The notes beneath the pieces are model-generated. The model saw nothing but the letters and a program-made list of their open reading frames with translations, was not told the origin of the DNA and did not search any database. Shown one piece after another: positions 27,037-35,374 of a stretch of DNA of 64,000 nucleotides. The stretch comes from CAYFWF01 sp964346815 (GTDB lineage Bacteria; Acidobacteriota; Aminicenantia; Aminicenantales; Aminicenantaceae): contig CAYFWF010000057.1 in the NCBI GenBank assembly GCA_964346815.1, positions 248,001 through 312,000 of the forward strand, read 5' to 3'. Made by a program: the position numbers and the translations under genes. Numbering within the stretch: position 1 is the stretch's first letter; each line of letters opens with the position of its first letter.

Positions 27037-27306
27037 ATGGTAGAGAAAGACGCTACGATCATAAATAAACTGGGACTGCATGCGAGGGCTGCAGCCAGGT
27101 TCGTAAAGATCGCGAACCGATATGAATCCTCGGTTGAGATAGAAAAAGATGGTGTGGTGATCGATGGTAAGAGCATTTTAGGTATTTTGACTTTGGCTGC
27201 GGTACAGGGGACCAAGATCAAATTGAGAGTTTCGGGCAAGGATGAAAAGGCGTCACTCAATGCTCTGGTCAAGTTGATTGAGAACAAATTCGAAGAGGAA
27301 GAATAG
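27037..27306 (+). CDS. ptsH: Phosphocarrier protein HPr
   Basis: An 89-aa carrier that passes phosphate from enzyme I to EIIA proteins. The active His is H15 in GLHARAA, and the regulatory Ser is S46 in GKSILGIL, both intact. With hprK nearby, the S46 form can be expected to exist. It follows the EIIA-Man gene and precedes ptsI by 6 nt, so the three genes likely form one unit. Confidence 0.96.
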   Translation: MVEKDATIINKLGLHARAAARFVKIANRYESSVEIEKDGVVIDGKSILGILTLAAVQGTKIKLRVSGKDEKASLNALVKLIENKFEEEE

Positions 27307-27312
27307 CATAAG

Positions 27313-29067
27313 ATGGATTATGTAAGGTTAAGAGGAGTGGGCGTTTCACCAGGAATAGCTGTGGGAGAAGTGCAGCTGACAGAAAAAGTGGTTTTTACCA
27401 CCAGAAAAGAAACCATAAATTCGGATCAGGTGAATGAAGAGTTGAAACGGTTGAAACGTGCGATAAAGCTCACGAGAGCACAGCTCGTGGAGATCAAAAA
27501 AGATATAAAGAATAAAATCGGGGAGGAGCATTCCTTTATTTTTGAAGCGCATCTGCTCATTTTGGAGGATAAATCTCTTCTTTCGAGCCTCGAGAAATCC
27601 ATCAGGAAGGAAAGAACCCGGGCAGAGTGGTCCATCTCTCGCGTCCATGAAAAATACCAAAAGATTTTCGAGTCTTTCGATGACGAATATCTCATGCAGC
27701 GAAAGTATGACGTATCTGATGTGCTTTCCAGGATCTACAGGAATTTGGAACCTGCAGATAAGCGGAAGAAGGAAGACGGAAAGAATAAAATCATTGTGGC
27801 GCATGAACTTCTTCCATCTGAAGCGGCCCTAAGGCTCAGCAAAGGAAATGTTCTTGCAGTTGCTCTTGATATGGGCGGACAGACATCTCATACAGCGATC
27901 TTAGCAAGGTCTTTGAACATTCCGGCGGTGGTAGGTTTACGGAACATATCGCAGAGAGTAAAAAACGGGGATGTTCTAGTCGTGGATGGGACAGATGGCG
28001 AAGTCCTGATCAATCCGCCTCATGCCATTAAAAAAGAGTTTGCCAGCAAAAAACAAAAATACGATGATTACAGAAAGGAACTCAGGAAGATTGCCAAGCT
28101 GAGTTCAAAAACCCTGGACAGACACACCTTTTCTCCTCTTGCGAACATCGAGCTTCCCGGAGAGGTAGAAATGGCGTTCTCCATGGGAGCCGAGGGGATA
28201 GGACTCTTCAGGTCGGAATTCATCTTCCTTCAGAGCACTTCTCTTCCTTCGGAAGAGGACCATTTCGAGATTTATTCTCAGATTGCTGAGAATGCCTATC
28301 CCTCTCCCGTTTATATCCGGACTGTTGATGTGGGAGGAGAGAAAAATTTGCCTCAGTTCAAGATAGAAAAAGAGCCCAACCCTGCACTCGGGCTGAGAGC
28401 GATTCGTTTCTCTCTACGAGACCGAGAGCTCTTCAAGATTCAGTTGAGGGCAGTGTTGAGGGCAAGTGTTCAAAAGAATGTCAAGGTCCTGATCCCCATG
28501 ATCACCGAACTCGAAGAGATTGAAGAAGTGAAAATGCTCTTTTTTTCGGTCAAAGAGGAGCTCAAAGAAAAGAAAATTCCTTTCGATGAGGACATTGAGC
28601 TGGGAGTAATGATAGAGGTTCCTGCCGCCGCAGCTCTGACTGATATATTGGTCAAGGAAGTGGATTATATCAGTATCGGGACCAATGATCTCATCCAATA
28701 CTATTTAGCCGTAGACCGGTCGAATGAGCTGGTCTCCTACCTTTTCAAGCCACTCCATCCGTCTGTATTGAGGGTTATCAAATTTATCATCGAAACAGCC
28801 CAGAGAGAGAAGAAGGAAGTTACCGTCTGCGGAGAGATGGCTGCCGATCCTCTTTCGGCTATTGTGCTTCTTGGACTCGGATTGCGAAAGTTCAGCATGA
28901 ACCCTATTTTTATTCCACGGATAAAAAATGTCCTGCGTTCGATAGAGTACAAGACGGCTGAAGATGTTGTCCAAGAGGCATTGACGTTGAAGACATCTCA
29001 GCAAATTGAAGAATGCATCATTGAAAGAATTCTTTTCAGGCACCCCAAAGCCTTTCTAATGGGTTGA
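27313..29067 (+). CDS. ptsI: PTS enzyme I
   Basis: Transfers phosphate from phosphoenolpyruvate to HPr; 584 aa. Seen: GGQTSHTAILARSLNIPAVV with the active H193, the PEP-binding barrel with GIGLFRSEFIFL, DVGGEKNLP, ALGLRAIRFSL, FSIGTNDLIQYYLAVDR (as ISIGTNDLIQYY) and CGEMAADPL. Length and motif order are those of the sugar-PTS enzyme; there is no N-terminal GAF domain as in the nitrogen-PTS form PtsP. It ends 14 nt before the convergent response regulator gene. Confidence 0.97.
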   Translation: MDYVRLRGVGVSPGIAVGEVQLTEKVVFTTRKETINSDQVNEELKRLKRAIKLTRAQLVEIKKDIKNKIGEEHSFIFEAHLLILEDKSLLSSLEKSIRKERTRAEWSISRVHEKYQKIFESFDDEYLMQRKYDVSDVLSRIYRNLEPADKRKKEDGKNKIIVAHELLPSEAALRLSKGNVLAVALDMGGQTSHTAILARSLNIPAVVGLRNISQRVKNGDVLVVDGTDGEVLINPPHAIKKEFASKKQKYDDYRKELRKIAKLSSKTLDRHTFSPLANIELPGEVEMAFSMGAEGIGLFRSEFIFLQSTSLPSEEDHFEIYSQIAENAYPSPVYIRTVDVGGEKNLPQFKIEKEPNPALGLRAIRFSLRDRELFKIQLRAVLRASVQKNVKVLIPMITELEEIEEVKMLFFSVKEELKEKKIPFDEDIELGVMIEVPAAAALTDILVKEVDYISIGTNDLIQYYLAVDRSNELVSYLFKPLHPSVLRVIKFIIETAQREKKEVTVCGEMAADPLSAIVLLGLGLRKFSMNPIFIPRIKNVLRSIEYKTAEDVVQEALTLKTSQQIEECIIERILFRHPKAFLMG

Positions 29068-29081
29068 CCCCCCCTCAAGGC

Positions 29082-29477
29082 TCAGGTGAGATTTTCCTGT
29101 TCCTGGGGATTTTCAAATATGTCACCCAGGAGCGCAAGAAGTTCATTGGTGTTGATCGGCTTCTCGATAAAAAAATCGGCTCCGCATTCCTTGGCTTCGA
29201 ATTTAAAGGTCGTTCCTTTGTAGACAGCGGTCATGAGTATGACCTTGGTTTGAGCGAGATCGGGATCCTGTTTGATCATCTTGCAGAGCTCGAGGCCATG
29301 TGTCTTGGGAATCAGCATGTCGCTGATCACTGCATCCGGGCGCTCTTCTTTTATGAGTTCTAATCCTTGCGATCCGTCCTGGGCACTGAGAACCTGATAT
29401 TTATGGCGGGAAAGAATCATTTCGAGCATGGTGAGAGTGACTCGGTCATCGTCTATAATGAGTATCTTTCTTTTCAC
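29082..29477 (-). CDS. Single-domain response regulator (CheY-like)
   Basis: A 131-aa receiver domain with no output domain. Seen: acidic pair D9-D11 in LIIDDDRVTL, the phosphoacceptor D53 in AVISDMLIP, T83 in LMTA and K106 in FIEKPI, a complete active site. The start is GTG at 29477, immediately after the stop of the cupin gene, so the two are coupled. No histidine kinase gene lies in the window; its partner is unknown. Confidence 0.93.
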   Translation of the reverse strand: MKRKILIIDDDRVTLTMLEMILSRHKYQVLSAQDGSQGLELIKEERPDAVISDMLIPKTHGLELCKMIKQDPDLAQTKVILMTAVYKGTTFKFEAKECGADFFIEKPINTNELLALLGDIFENPQEQENLT

Positions 29478-29867
29478 CTATTTCCTTCCATAAATATCCT
29501 TAATGCGGATGATATCCGATTCATCCGGTTTACCGATCCATATCTCCATGATTCGGGCAGGTTTTGAACCCAGGCAGCGGACTCGGTGTGGTACCTTGCG
29601 GGATATGAATATTTCCTCATTCTCGCTTGGCTTCCACACCCGGTTTCCTGCTGTAACCTCCAGACCTTCATCCAGGATGAACCAGAACTCACTCCGTTTG
29701 GAATGATATTGAAGAGATAAGGCCTCTCCGGGTTGAACCGTTATTATCTTGATGCTGCTGGCCAGGGCTGCGGGAAATGAACGAAATTTTCCCCAGGGCC
29801 TGATGTCTTCGTAAATCGCTTTTTTAAAGCGTTCCGTTTCTTTTTTTTCGTCAGATAAATTTGACAA
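29478..29867 (-). CDS. Stand-alone cupin, phosphomannose isomerase type II C-domain
   Basis: A 129-aa single cupin resembling the C-terminal isomerase domain of bifunctional mannose-6-phosphate isomerase/GDP-mannose pyrophosphorylase. Seen: RPWGKFRSF at the start, LSLQYHSKRSEFWFIL with metal-binding His and Glu, and HRVRCLGSKPARIMEIWIG, then DIYGRK at the end. The nucleotidyltransferase half is absent. The start is TTG at 29867 behind an AAAGG Shine-Dalgarno. It may make mannose or fructose phosphates, but other small-sugar roles are possible. Confidence 0.85.
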   Translation of the reverse strand: MSNLSDEKKETERFKKAIYEDIRPWGKFRSFPAALASSIKIITVQPGEALSLQYHSKRSEFWFILDEGLEVTAGNRVWKPSENEEIFISRKVPHRVRCLGSKPARIMEIWIGKPDESDIIRIKDIYGRK

Positions 29868-29972
29868 ATTTTACCTTTGTGTAGACAGCCATCCAGAATG
29901 AGATAGAAAGCATAAGAAATGGCTCTGAAGGGTTCTTTCCACTCTGAACACCGGCCTCAGAGCTGGGTTCGG

Positions 29973-30434
29973 CTAAAAAGGAACCTCGTCATCCTCCTCA
30001 CTCTCAGTATTTGGCACAGAGCTCTCTTCTGAAGGGAATTCAGAGGATCTGGATTCGGTGAATGTTTCTTCCTCTCTTTCTACATCATCTTTTCTGCCGA
30101 GAAGGATGATGTTCTGTGCTTCGATCTCTGTGGCATATCTTTTGCTGCCCTCTCGATCCTGCCAGCTGCGTGTCCTCAATTTTCCTTCCAGATAGATTTG
30201 CTTTCCTTGAGTGAGGAACTTCTCACAGAATTCTGCCAGTTTTCCCCATGCGACGATACGATGCCATTCTGCGCGTATGTCGCTCTCGTTGGTGCTGGGC
30301 TTGTAGAACCGTTCGTTGGTTGCCAAGGTGAATCGGGCTACAGCCCTATCTGTTTGAGGAAGATATCTCAGCTCCGGATTTCTTCCCAATCTTCCGATAA
30401 GGATGACTTTATTCAGGCTATTGATATCTCTCAT
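29973..30434 (-). CDS. ssb: Single-stranded DNA-binding protein
   Basis: A 153-aa OB-fold protein that coats single-stranded DNA. Seen: NKVILIGRLGRNPELRYL near the N-terminus, EWHRIVAWGKLAEFCEKFL, an acidic linker, and the C-terminal interaction tip DDEVPF. It starts 3 nt after the cpoB stop, so it may be read with the Tol-Pal operon. About 105 nt separate it from the cupin gene, with a CTCTGA/TCAGAG inverted repeat but no T-run. Confidence 0.96.
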   Translation of the reverse strand: MRDINSLNKVILIGRLGRNPELRYLPQTDRAVARFTLATNERFYKPSTNESDIRAEWHRIVAWGKLAEFCEKFLTQGKQIYLEGKLRTRSWQDREGSKRYATEIEAQNIILLGRKDDVEREEETFTESRSSEFPSEESSVPNTESEEDDEVPF

Positions 30435-30437
30435 ATG

Positions 30438-31325
30438 TTATGATGTCAATTCTTTGATTTTCTGTTGGGCGATCTTTGTTTCTTCTTCCAGAGGATACTT
30501 GCTGACCAAGAGCTTGAAGACAGCCAAAGCTTCGGCCTTTCTATCCAGGTTCACCAGACTTATCCCCTTTTTAAGATAAGCAGCGGGAATTTTGTCTCCA
30601 AGAGGAAAAGTGAGTATCAATTCGTTGAACCGATCGATGGCTTTTTCATATTCTTCTTGGCTGAAATGACATTCGCCTATCCAGTAGAGCGCGTTGTCGG
30701 CAAAGGGACTTTGAGCGAAATGGTCTACGTAGATTTTGAAGCCATCGATGGCAAGCTGGAAATTTCCTTTTAAATAGTCCGCATAAGCCATGTTGTAGAT
30801 TTCCTGAGGAGAAAGGTTCGGGGGAAGGGGTGATTTCTGCATTTCCTCCGATTCTTCAGCCATCTGTATTTCCTCTCCAGGTTTTTTTTCGGGCGGCGGC
30901 TCCTGAGCCTCCTCCTGTTCCTCATCTGATTCAGAGGTTTGCAGTTCCCGTTGAAGAACAGGGAGGGAGGATTCTTTAATGTCTATGAGATCTTCTGAAA
31001 ACCGGGAGAGCTGCAGGCTGATCGCATCCAGTTTTTCGAGCAAAACCTGATATTGGGCAGGTAATTTTTTCTGGTCTTCTCGAAGACTCGCTTGCTGGGT
31101 TTGAAGCTGTCCGATCAGAGAGAGAAGCTCTCCCATCTGCTGCTTTATGGTGTTGATATTCTCTTGATTTCTCCCTATTTTCTTGTCCAGTTCGAGGACC
31201 TGTTGTTTAAGCGTTTGAACGTCCTTATAGATCAATTCATAAGCTTTTTTTTCTTTATCTGTCCCGCAAAGCAGCGCAGGGATCAGAAGGAAAAGACCTA
31301 TCCTTAAAGAATGTCTCTTGATCAT
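30438..31325 (-). CDS. cpoB: Tol-Pal cell division coordinator CpoB (YbgF)
   Basis: A 295-aa periplasmic protein. It has a signal segment (residues 8-20), a coiled-coil region (LKQQVLELDKKIGRNQENIN and onward to about 110) that trimerises in homologues, a Pro/Glu-rich linker, and C-terminal TPR-type repeats (IYNMAYADYLKGNFQLAIDG; YWIGECHFSQEEYEKAIDRF). CpoB links peptidoglycan synthesis with outer-membrane constriction at division. It is the last member of the Tol-Pal unit, 13 nt after pal. Confidence 0.93.
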   Translation of the reverse strand: MIKRHSLRIGLFLLIPALLCGTDKEKKAYELIYKDVQTLKQQVLELDKKIGRNQENINTIKQQMGELLSLIGQLQTQQASLREDQKKLPAQYQVLLEKLDAISLQLSRFSEDLIDIKESSLPVLQRELQTSESDEEQEEAQEPPPEKKPGEEIQMAEESEEMQKSPLPPNLSPQEIYNMAYADYLKGNFQLAIDGFKIYVDHFAQSPFADNALYWIGECHFSQEEYEKAIDRFNELILTFPLGDKIPAAYLKKGISLVNLDRKAEALAVFKLLVSKYPLEEETKIAQQKIKELTS

Positions 31326-31338
31326 ATATGACTTGCTG

Positions 31339-31893
31339 TTACTTGGCTATGATGGTGAATTCTGCGCGTCTGTTTTTCGCCCAGGCCGCTTCGTTATGCC
31401 CCGGATCGAGGGATTGGCTTTTTCCGTACGAGATGGTTTTCATCCTGCTGGGAGAGAGTCCGAGAGAAACCAGGTAGTCAAAGGTGCTCTTTGCCCTTTT
31501 TTCTCCCAATGCAAGGTTGTATTCCTCTGTTCCCCTCTCATCGCAATGGCCTTCGATCAAGACTTGGACGGAATCCCATTTTTTGAGCCAGGCTGCATTC
31601 TGCTCGAGAACAGGTTTGGCATCATCCCTGATGAAGTACCTGTCAAAGTCGAAGTGAATCATCTGGAGAGGTGCTTCCTGATTGATCTCTTCCAGAGATT
31701 TGCGCATGAAGATTTCCTCTTCTGTCAGTTCCGGCTCTTTGGGAGGAGTGGGTTCTTCAACCTGTTCAGCCTGGGGTTGTTCTTTGACCTGCGGGGGTGG
31801 CGGGGGAGGCGTCTCTTCGACTTTTTTCGCACAGGAGAGCATGAAACCAAAGACCAGTACACAAGCCAGCGATAGGATTAGGATTTTTTTCAT
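31339..31893 (-). CDS. pal: Peptidoglycan-associated lipoprotein Pal
   Basis: A 184-aa outer-membrane lipoprotein that grips peptidoglycan. Signal peptide and lipobox MLSC are at about residues 15-21, followed by a Pro-rich linker and an OmpA-type C-domain with IHFDFDRYFIRDDAKPVL, IEGHCDERGTEEYNLALGEKR and the terminal RRAEFTII. The start at 31893 was chosen because AGGAGG lies 7 nt upstream; an in-frame extension of 30 codons lacks a signal peptide. It is flanked by tolB and cpoB as usual. Confidence 0.96.
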   Translation of the reverse strand: MKKILILSLACVLVFGFMLSCAKKVEETPPPPPPQVKEQPQAEQVEEPTPPKEPELTEEEIFMRKSLEEINQEAPLQMIHFDFDRYFIRDDAKPVLEQNAAWLKKWDSVQVLIEGHCDERGTEEYNLALGEKRAKSTFDYLVSLGLSPSRMKTISYGKSQSLDPGHNEAAWAKNRRAEFTIIAK

Positions 31894-32023
31894 TTGACCT
31901 CCTTTGAAGGATATTCCTTCCTGGTTTATTGAACCTTGCGCCTTTGTTATACAATCAAACATATCTTCTGTCAACAGGGTCATCGCGAATTATCGAAAAA
32001 AGTCCTCTCTCGGTATTTCGTTC

Positions 32024-33316
32024 TTATTGACGGGACCAATCGGGCAGTTTGTTTTCTCCTTTCGATGTGAGCCTTTGAAGATTTCTCCCGTCATAATCTA
32101 TGCTGTAGAGCTGTACGGTTCCATGGAGATTCGAGGAGAAGATCAGGTGCCGGCCGTCGGGGGACCAGCACGGAGATTCGTTGCGCGCGTTGCCTTCGGT
32201 AAGTTTGATGATTTGTTTTGTGCGGAGATTCAAAACATAAAGGTCAAAGATCTGGTCGACTCGAGAAACATAGGCGATCCTGTCTCCTGTGGGCGCCCAC
32301 GCAGCAGCATCGTGGTAGGTGCCCCCAAAACTGACCCGGGTGACATTGGACCCTTCGGCATCCATGATATAAATCTGAGGGGTTCCACCGCGGTCCGAGG
32401 TGAAGGCAATCTGCCGGCTGGTAGGTGACCACGTCGGAGCGGTATCGGTGGCCTTGTTGAAGGTCACTCTCCGGACACCTTTTCCTTCACTGGTGCATAA
32501 GTAGATCTCCGAATTTCCTCCTTCTTCTTGGGAACAAAAGGCCAGTCTTCTTCCGTCAGGAGAAAAAGCCGGGGCAAAACTCGTTCCCCTGCTGGTGACT
32601 TCGAGCCGTATTCCCTCATAGACTTTGAGCAGATACAGGATGGCATTGGCTCCCTGGTACGAAGTATAGGCGATGGTCCTTCCGTCGGGCGACCAGGCCG
32701 GCATATAATCGATGACTCTGTTGAAGGTCAGGCGGGTTTGGTTATGCCCATCGTAATCCATCATGTAGAGCTCCCAGTTGCCGTCACGGTTGGAGGTGAA
32801 AACGATTTTCGAAGTGAAAAACGGCTGTTCTCCCCACATGCGCAGGAGTTCGTCGGCCATTTTGTGAGCGGCAAGACGAAGGAGGGACCGGTCAGCCTGA
32901 TAACGTTTTCCGAATATCCCCCGTCCAGCCTTCACGTCGTAGACTTTGCCCTCGAAGACAACTTCTTCTCCATCACCGTCTGAGATCTCACCAACGAAAA
33001 GGATTTTGGCTTGTATGGTTTCCCAATCCTTGAAGTATATCTTTTCCGGATTTAATGGACGGATATAGCTGTAGTAGCTTTTAGGAAGTTCCTGAAAGAT
33101 GCGGCTGTATTTCAGATCAGAAGCCAGAGTTTGATGGAGGATTTCGGCAGCTTCTTGGGTTTTCGGTGAAGACTCATGGACGGCGAAGGGCGGTATGGCC
33201 AAAGGGATGGCCGGCATTCCTTCCTTGATGCTCAGGTAGACTTCCTGCTGTGCGGACAGGAGGAGGACCAGGAAAAGCAAAAGAATTCCGTAAAAAAAAA
33301 TTCCCGTTTTTCTCAT
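32024..33316 (-). CDS. tolB: Tol-Pal translocation protein TolB
   Basis: A 430-aa periplasmic protein that binds Pal and TolA. It has a signal peptide (about residues 1-23), an N-terminal alpha/beta domain, and a six-bladed beta-propeller with repeated motifs such as NRDGNWELYMMDYDGHNQTR, MPAWSPDGRTIAYTSY, FAPAFSPDGRRLAF, TPQIYIMDAEGSNVTR and SPCWSPDGRHLIFSS. The start overlaps the tolA stop by 4 nt. pal follows after 130 nt, and it has its own strong Shine-Dalgarno. Confidence 0.96.
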   Translation of the reverse strand: MRKTGIFFYGILLLFLVLLLSAQQEVYLSIKEGMPAIPLAIPPFAVHESSPKTQEAAEILHQTLASDLKYSRIFQELPKSYYSYIRPLNPEKIYFKDWETIQAKILFVGEISDGDGEEVVFEGKVYDVKAGRGIFGKRYQADRSLLRLAAHKMADELLRMWGEQPFFTSKIVFTSNRDGNWELYMMDYDGHNQTRLTFNRVIDYMPAWSPDGRTIAYTSYQGANAILYLLKVYEGIRLEVTSRGTSFAPAFSPDGRRLAFCSQEEGGNSEIYLCTSEGKGVRRVTFNKATDTAPTWSPTSRQIAFTSDRGGTPQIYIMDAEGSNVTRVSFGGTYHDAAAWAPTGDRIAYVSRVDQIFDLYVLNLRTKQIIKLTEGNARNESPCWSPDGRHLIFSSNLHGTVQLYSIDYDGRNLQRLTSKGENKLPDWSRQ

Positions 33317-34143
33317 TTTTTATGCTCGAATCTGAGATGTATGGCCAGATACTCCTCATCGTATTCGTAGGGAAGAGGAGGAAAGGGGGCAGCGGATTGG
33401 ATGGCACGGACGGCCGCCATATCGAGAGCACGAATTCCGCTTTTCTCCTCGATCTCCACTACCGAGATCTTGCCATCTTTATAGATCTTGAAATAGACCG
33501 TGGTGAACCGTTCCTCGGATGTTCCTGAACTGAGCTGGGATTTGAGCCAGTTGCTCGAGATCCGGTCCAAAAGCAGCTCCAGATAATAGGTGTAAGGAAA
33601 ATTTGAAAGCCCGATCTGGGAAGAAAATTCAGAGCCAAAACCTAATCCGCCTCCAGAGCCCGGACCCACACCGAGGCTTACTCCCGATCCAGACTCTGTC
33701 CCTTCTTCAGTGCCGGACTCGGTGCCTCCGGATGGTTTCTTCGCCGGGGGCTCCTGCTTTCGGATGGCCGCTTTTTTCTCTGCTGGCTGCGTCCTCTCTC
33801 TCTTGGGCTTTTCCACTGGATGTCTGAGGGTGGAAAGGTTTTGTTCCTCGAGTTTGGGCGGAGTGGTGAGATCTCTTAAGGTTTCTCTGGCCGGGACCTG
33901 GGTTTCAGCGAGCTCCTCGCTTGTTTGCTCGGCAGGAGGGGAGCTTCTTCTTGCGGCTCCTCCACCTGAAGAACCTCCTCCGCCCCCAAAGGAGATAAAA
34001 TTCACGTAATGGACCATCCTTTTGCGTCTGAAGTCGGGCAGTTTTGGTGAGAGAAGGATCAGGAGGAAGAGGATGATATGGGCGGTAAGAGAAATGTATA
34101 CAAATCTTTTGAACACCGGGTTGTCTCTGATAAAAGATACCAT
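33313..34143 (-). CDS. tolA: TolA/TonB-family energy transducer
   Basis: A 276-aa protein with one N-terminal membrane helix (about residues 12-31), a Gly- and Pro-rich periplasmic segment, and a C-terminal TonB/TolA-type domain (SNWLKSQLSSGTSEERFTTV then AVRAIQSAAPFPPLPYEY). It transmits proton-motive force from TolQR to TolB and Pal. Position between tolR and tolB indicates the Tol role. As no other TonB is in the window, it could also serve the TonB-dependent receptors, but this is speculative. Confidence 0.9.
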   Translation of the reverse strand: MVSFIRDNPVFKRFVYISLTAHIILFLLILLSPKLPDFRRKRMVHYVNFISFGGGGGSSGGGAARRSSPPAEQTSEELAETQVPARETLRDLTTPPKLEEQNLSTLRHPVEKPKRERTQPAEKKAAIRKQEPPAKKPSGGTESGTEEGTESGSGVSLGVGPGSGGGLGFGSEFSSQIGLSNFPYTYYLELLLDRISSNWLKSQLSSGTSEERFTTVYFKIYKDGKISVVEIEEKSGIRALDMAAVRAIQSAAPFPPLPYEYDEEYLAIHLRFEHKK

Positions 34144-34144
34144 T

Positions 34145-34579
34145 TTACCGCTTCTTCTCCGGTTCGGGCGGTTCCGTCAACAGCCCGATAACTTCCACCC
34201 CAACCTTCTTCGCGATGTCCATGATCTGGATGATATAGCCATAGTCTAGATTTTCGTCAGCTTGAATGAAAATGACCTTTTTATCTTTTCTGAAAAAATA
34301 CTGCCTCAATCTGGTTTCTAAGAGAAAGATGTTCGTCGGCTGGCCTTCTACGTGGATGTACCTATCCGGCGTTACCGTCAGGGTCAAACCCTCTTCCGCA
34401 GGGGCGGACTGGGTTTCTGCCTGGGGAAGGTTTACGCCGATTCCCATCTTCAGCATCGGAGCCGTGACCATGAAGATGACCAGAAGGACAAGCATGACAT
34501 CCACCAGGGGGGTCACGTTGATTTCAGACAGGGACGAGCCTACCTCTCTCTTGGTAATGGAGCGAAATTTAAACGCCAT
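34145..34579 (-). CDS. tolR: TolR/ExbD-family proton channel subunit
   Basis: A 144-aa inner-membrane protein with a single N-terminal helix. Seen: SEINVTPLVDVMLVLLVIFM with the essential Asp of the ion path, then VNLPQAETQ, and a periplasmic domain ending VGVEVIGLLTEP. It forms the proton channel with TolQ. It overlaps tolQ by 11 nt upstream and ends 1 nt before the tolA start. Confidence 0.95.
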   Translation of the reverse strand: MAFKFRSITKREVGSSLSEINVTPLVDVMLVLLVIFMVTAPMLKMGIGVNLPQAETQSAPAEEGLTLTVTPDRYIHVEGQPTNIFLLETRLRQYFFRKDKKVIFIQADENLDYGYIIQIMDIAKKVGVEVIGLLTEPPEPEKKR

Positions 34580-35231
34580 AAAGCCTCTCTGTGATTCCGA
34601 GAAATTCGATAGAAAAATCTTCCATATCTGTGATGATCTCTTTGATGCGGTGAAGATAGTGGTTGTAGGCGATGACTGCGGGGATGGCGGCGAAAAGTCC
34701 GAGTGCAGTGGCGATCAGAGCTTCGGCTATTCCTGGGGCCACAGCCTGGAGGGTATTGACTTCCTCTATGCCCAATTCTCGGAAGGAGTTCATGATTCCC
34801 CAAACCGTTCCGAAAAGGCCGATGAAAGGGGTGACACTTCCTGTGGTGGCCAGAAAATTCATCATTCTTTCCAGCCTGGTGACCTCCCTGTTCGAGGCCT
34901 TGATCAGGGCACGGTTGATGCTTTCCAGTGTCGATGGAGTTACGGAGGATTTGGGATTGGATTTGGTGTGAAAAGCCAGGTCCTTGTATCCGGCCCGGAA
35001 CAGGGTCGCCAGAGGACTGGCTTTGAATTTTTTGGCCGCCTCGTTAACTTCCAGCAAATTCTTGCTTTTTCTGAAGACGATGAGAAACTTTTTGGATTGT
35101 CTGGATGCGGTCTTAAGTGTGTTCCTCTTGAAGAGAATTACGGCCCATGAAAAGACAGAGAAGAAGAGGAGCACAACAAGAACCAGTTGAACAACCAAGC
35201 TTGCCTGAAGGATCAGTTTGAAAACGTCCAT
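34569..35231 (-). CDS. tolQ: TolQ/ExbB-family proton channel subunit
   Basis: A 220-aa inner-membrane protein. Three helices are visible: residues about 10-30 (LVVQLVLVVLLFFSVFSW), 120-140 (ATTGSVTPFIGLFGTVWG) and 160-185 (APGIAEALIATALGLFAAIP), with the GLFGTVWGIM motif of TolQ/ExbB. The ATG at 35231 is preferred over a GTG at 35255, since that GTG is next to a -10-like hexamer and the first helix begins after MDVFK. It heads the Tol-Pal unit. Confidence 0.95.
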   Translation of the reverse strand: MDVFKLILQASLVVQLVLVVLLFFSVFSWAVILFKRNTLKTASRQSKKFLIVFRKSKNLLEVNEAAKKFKASPLATLFRAGYKDLAFHTKSNPKSSVTPSTLESINRALIKASNREVTRLERMMNFLATTGSVTPFIGLFGTVWGIMNSFRELGIEEVNTLQAVAPGIAEALIATALGLFAAIPAVIAYNHYLHRIKEIITDMEDFSIEFLGITERLYGV

Positions 35232-35245
35232 GCTACCTGATTCAA

Positions 35246-35274
35246 AAAGTAGCACATGCCAGGGCTAAAGTCAA
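35246..35274 (-). promoter_or_regulatory. Promoter of the Tol-Pal operon
   Basis: On the minus strand TTGACT (35269-35274), 17-nt spacer, TACTTT (35246-35251); the -10 is weak. tolQ ATG lies 14 nt after the -10, so the leader would be about 7 nt. Confidence 0.5.
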
Positions 35275-35295
35275 TGTTTCGAGCCGCTTAGTCGA

Positions 35296-35324
35296 TTGAC
35301 AAAGGATTGGAGAAGTAATAGATT
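35296..35324 (+). promoter_or_regulatory. Promoter of the Trk/Ktr potassium uptake unit
   Basis: TTGACA (35296-35301), 17-nt spacer, TAGATT (35319-35324). The start point would be about 35331, leaving a leader of some 44 nt that ends in AAGGAG (35363-35368). It is divergent from the tolQ promoter, with 21 nt between the -35 boxes. Confidence 0.65.
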
Positions 35325-35374
35325 GGTAAAAATGATTAGTTCATGAACGATTACTGAGCAATAAGGAGTAGAAG

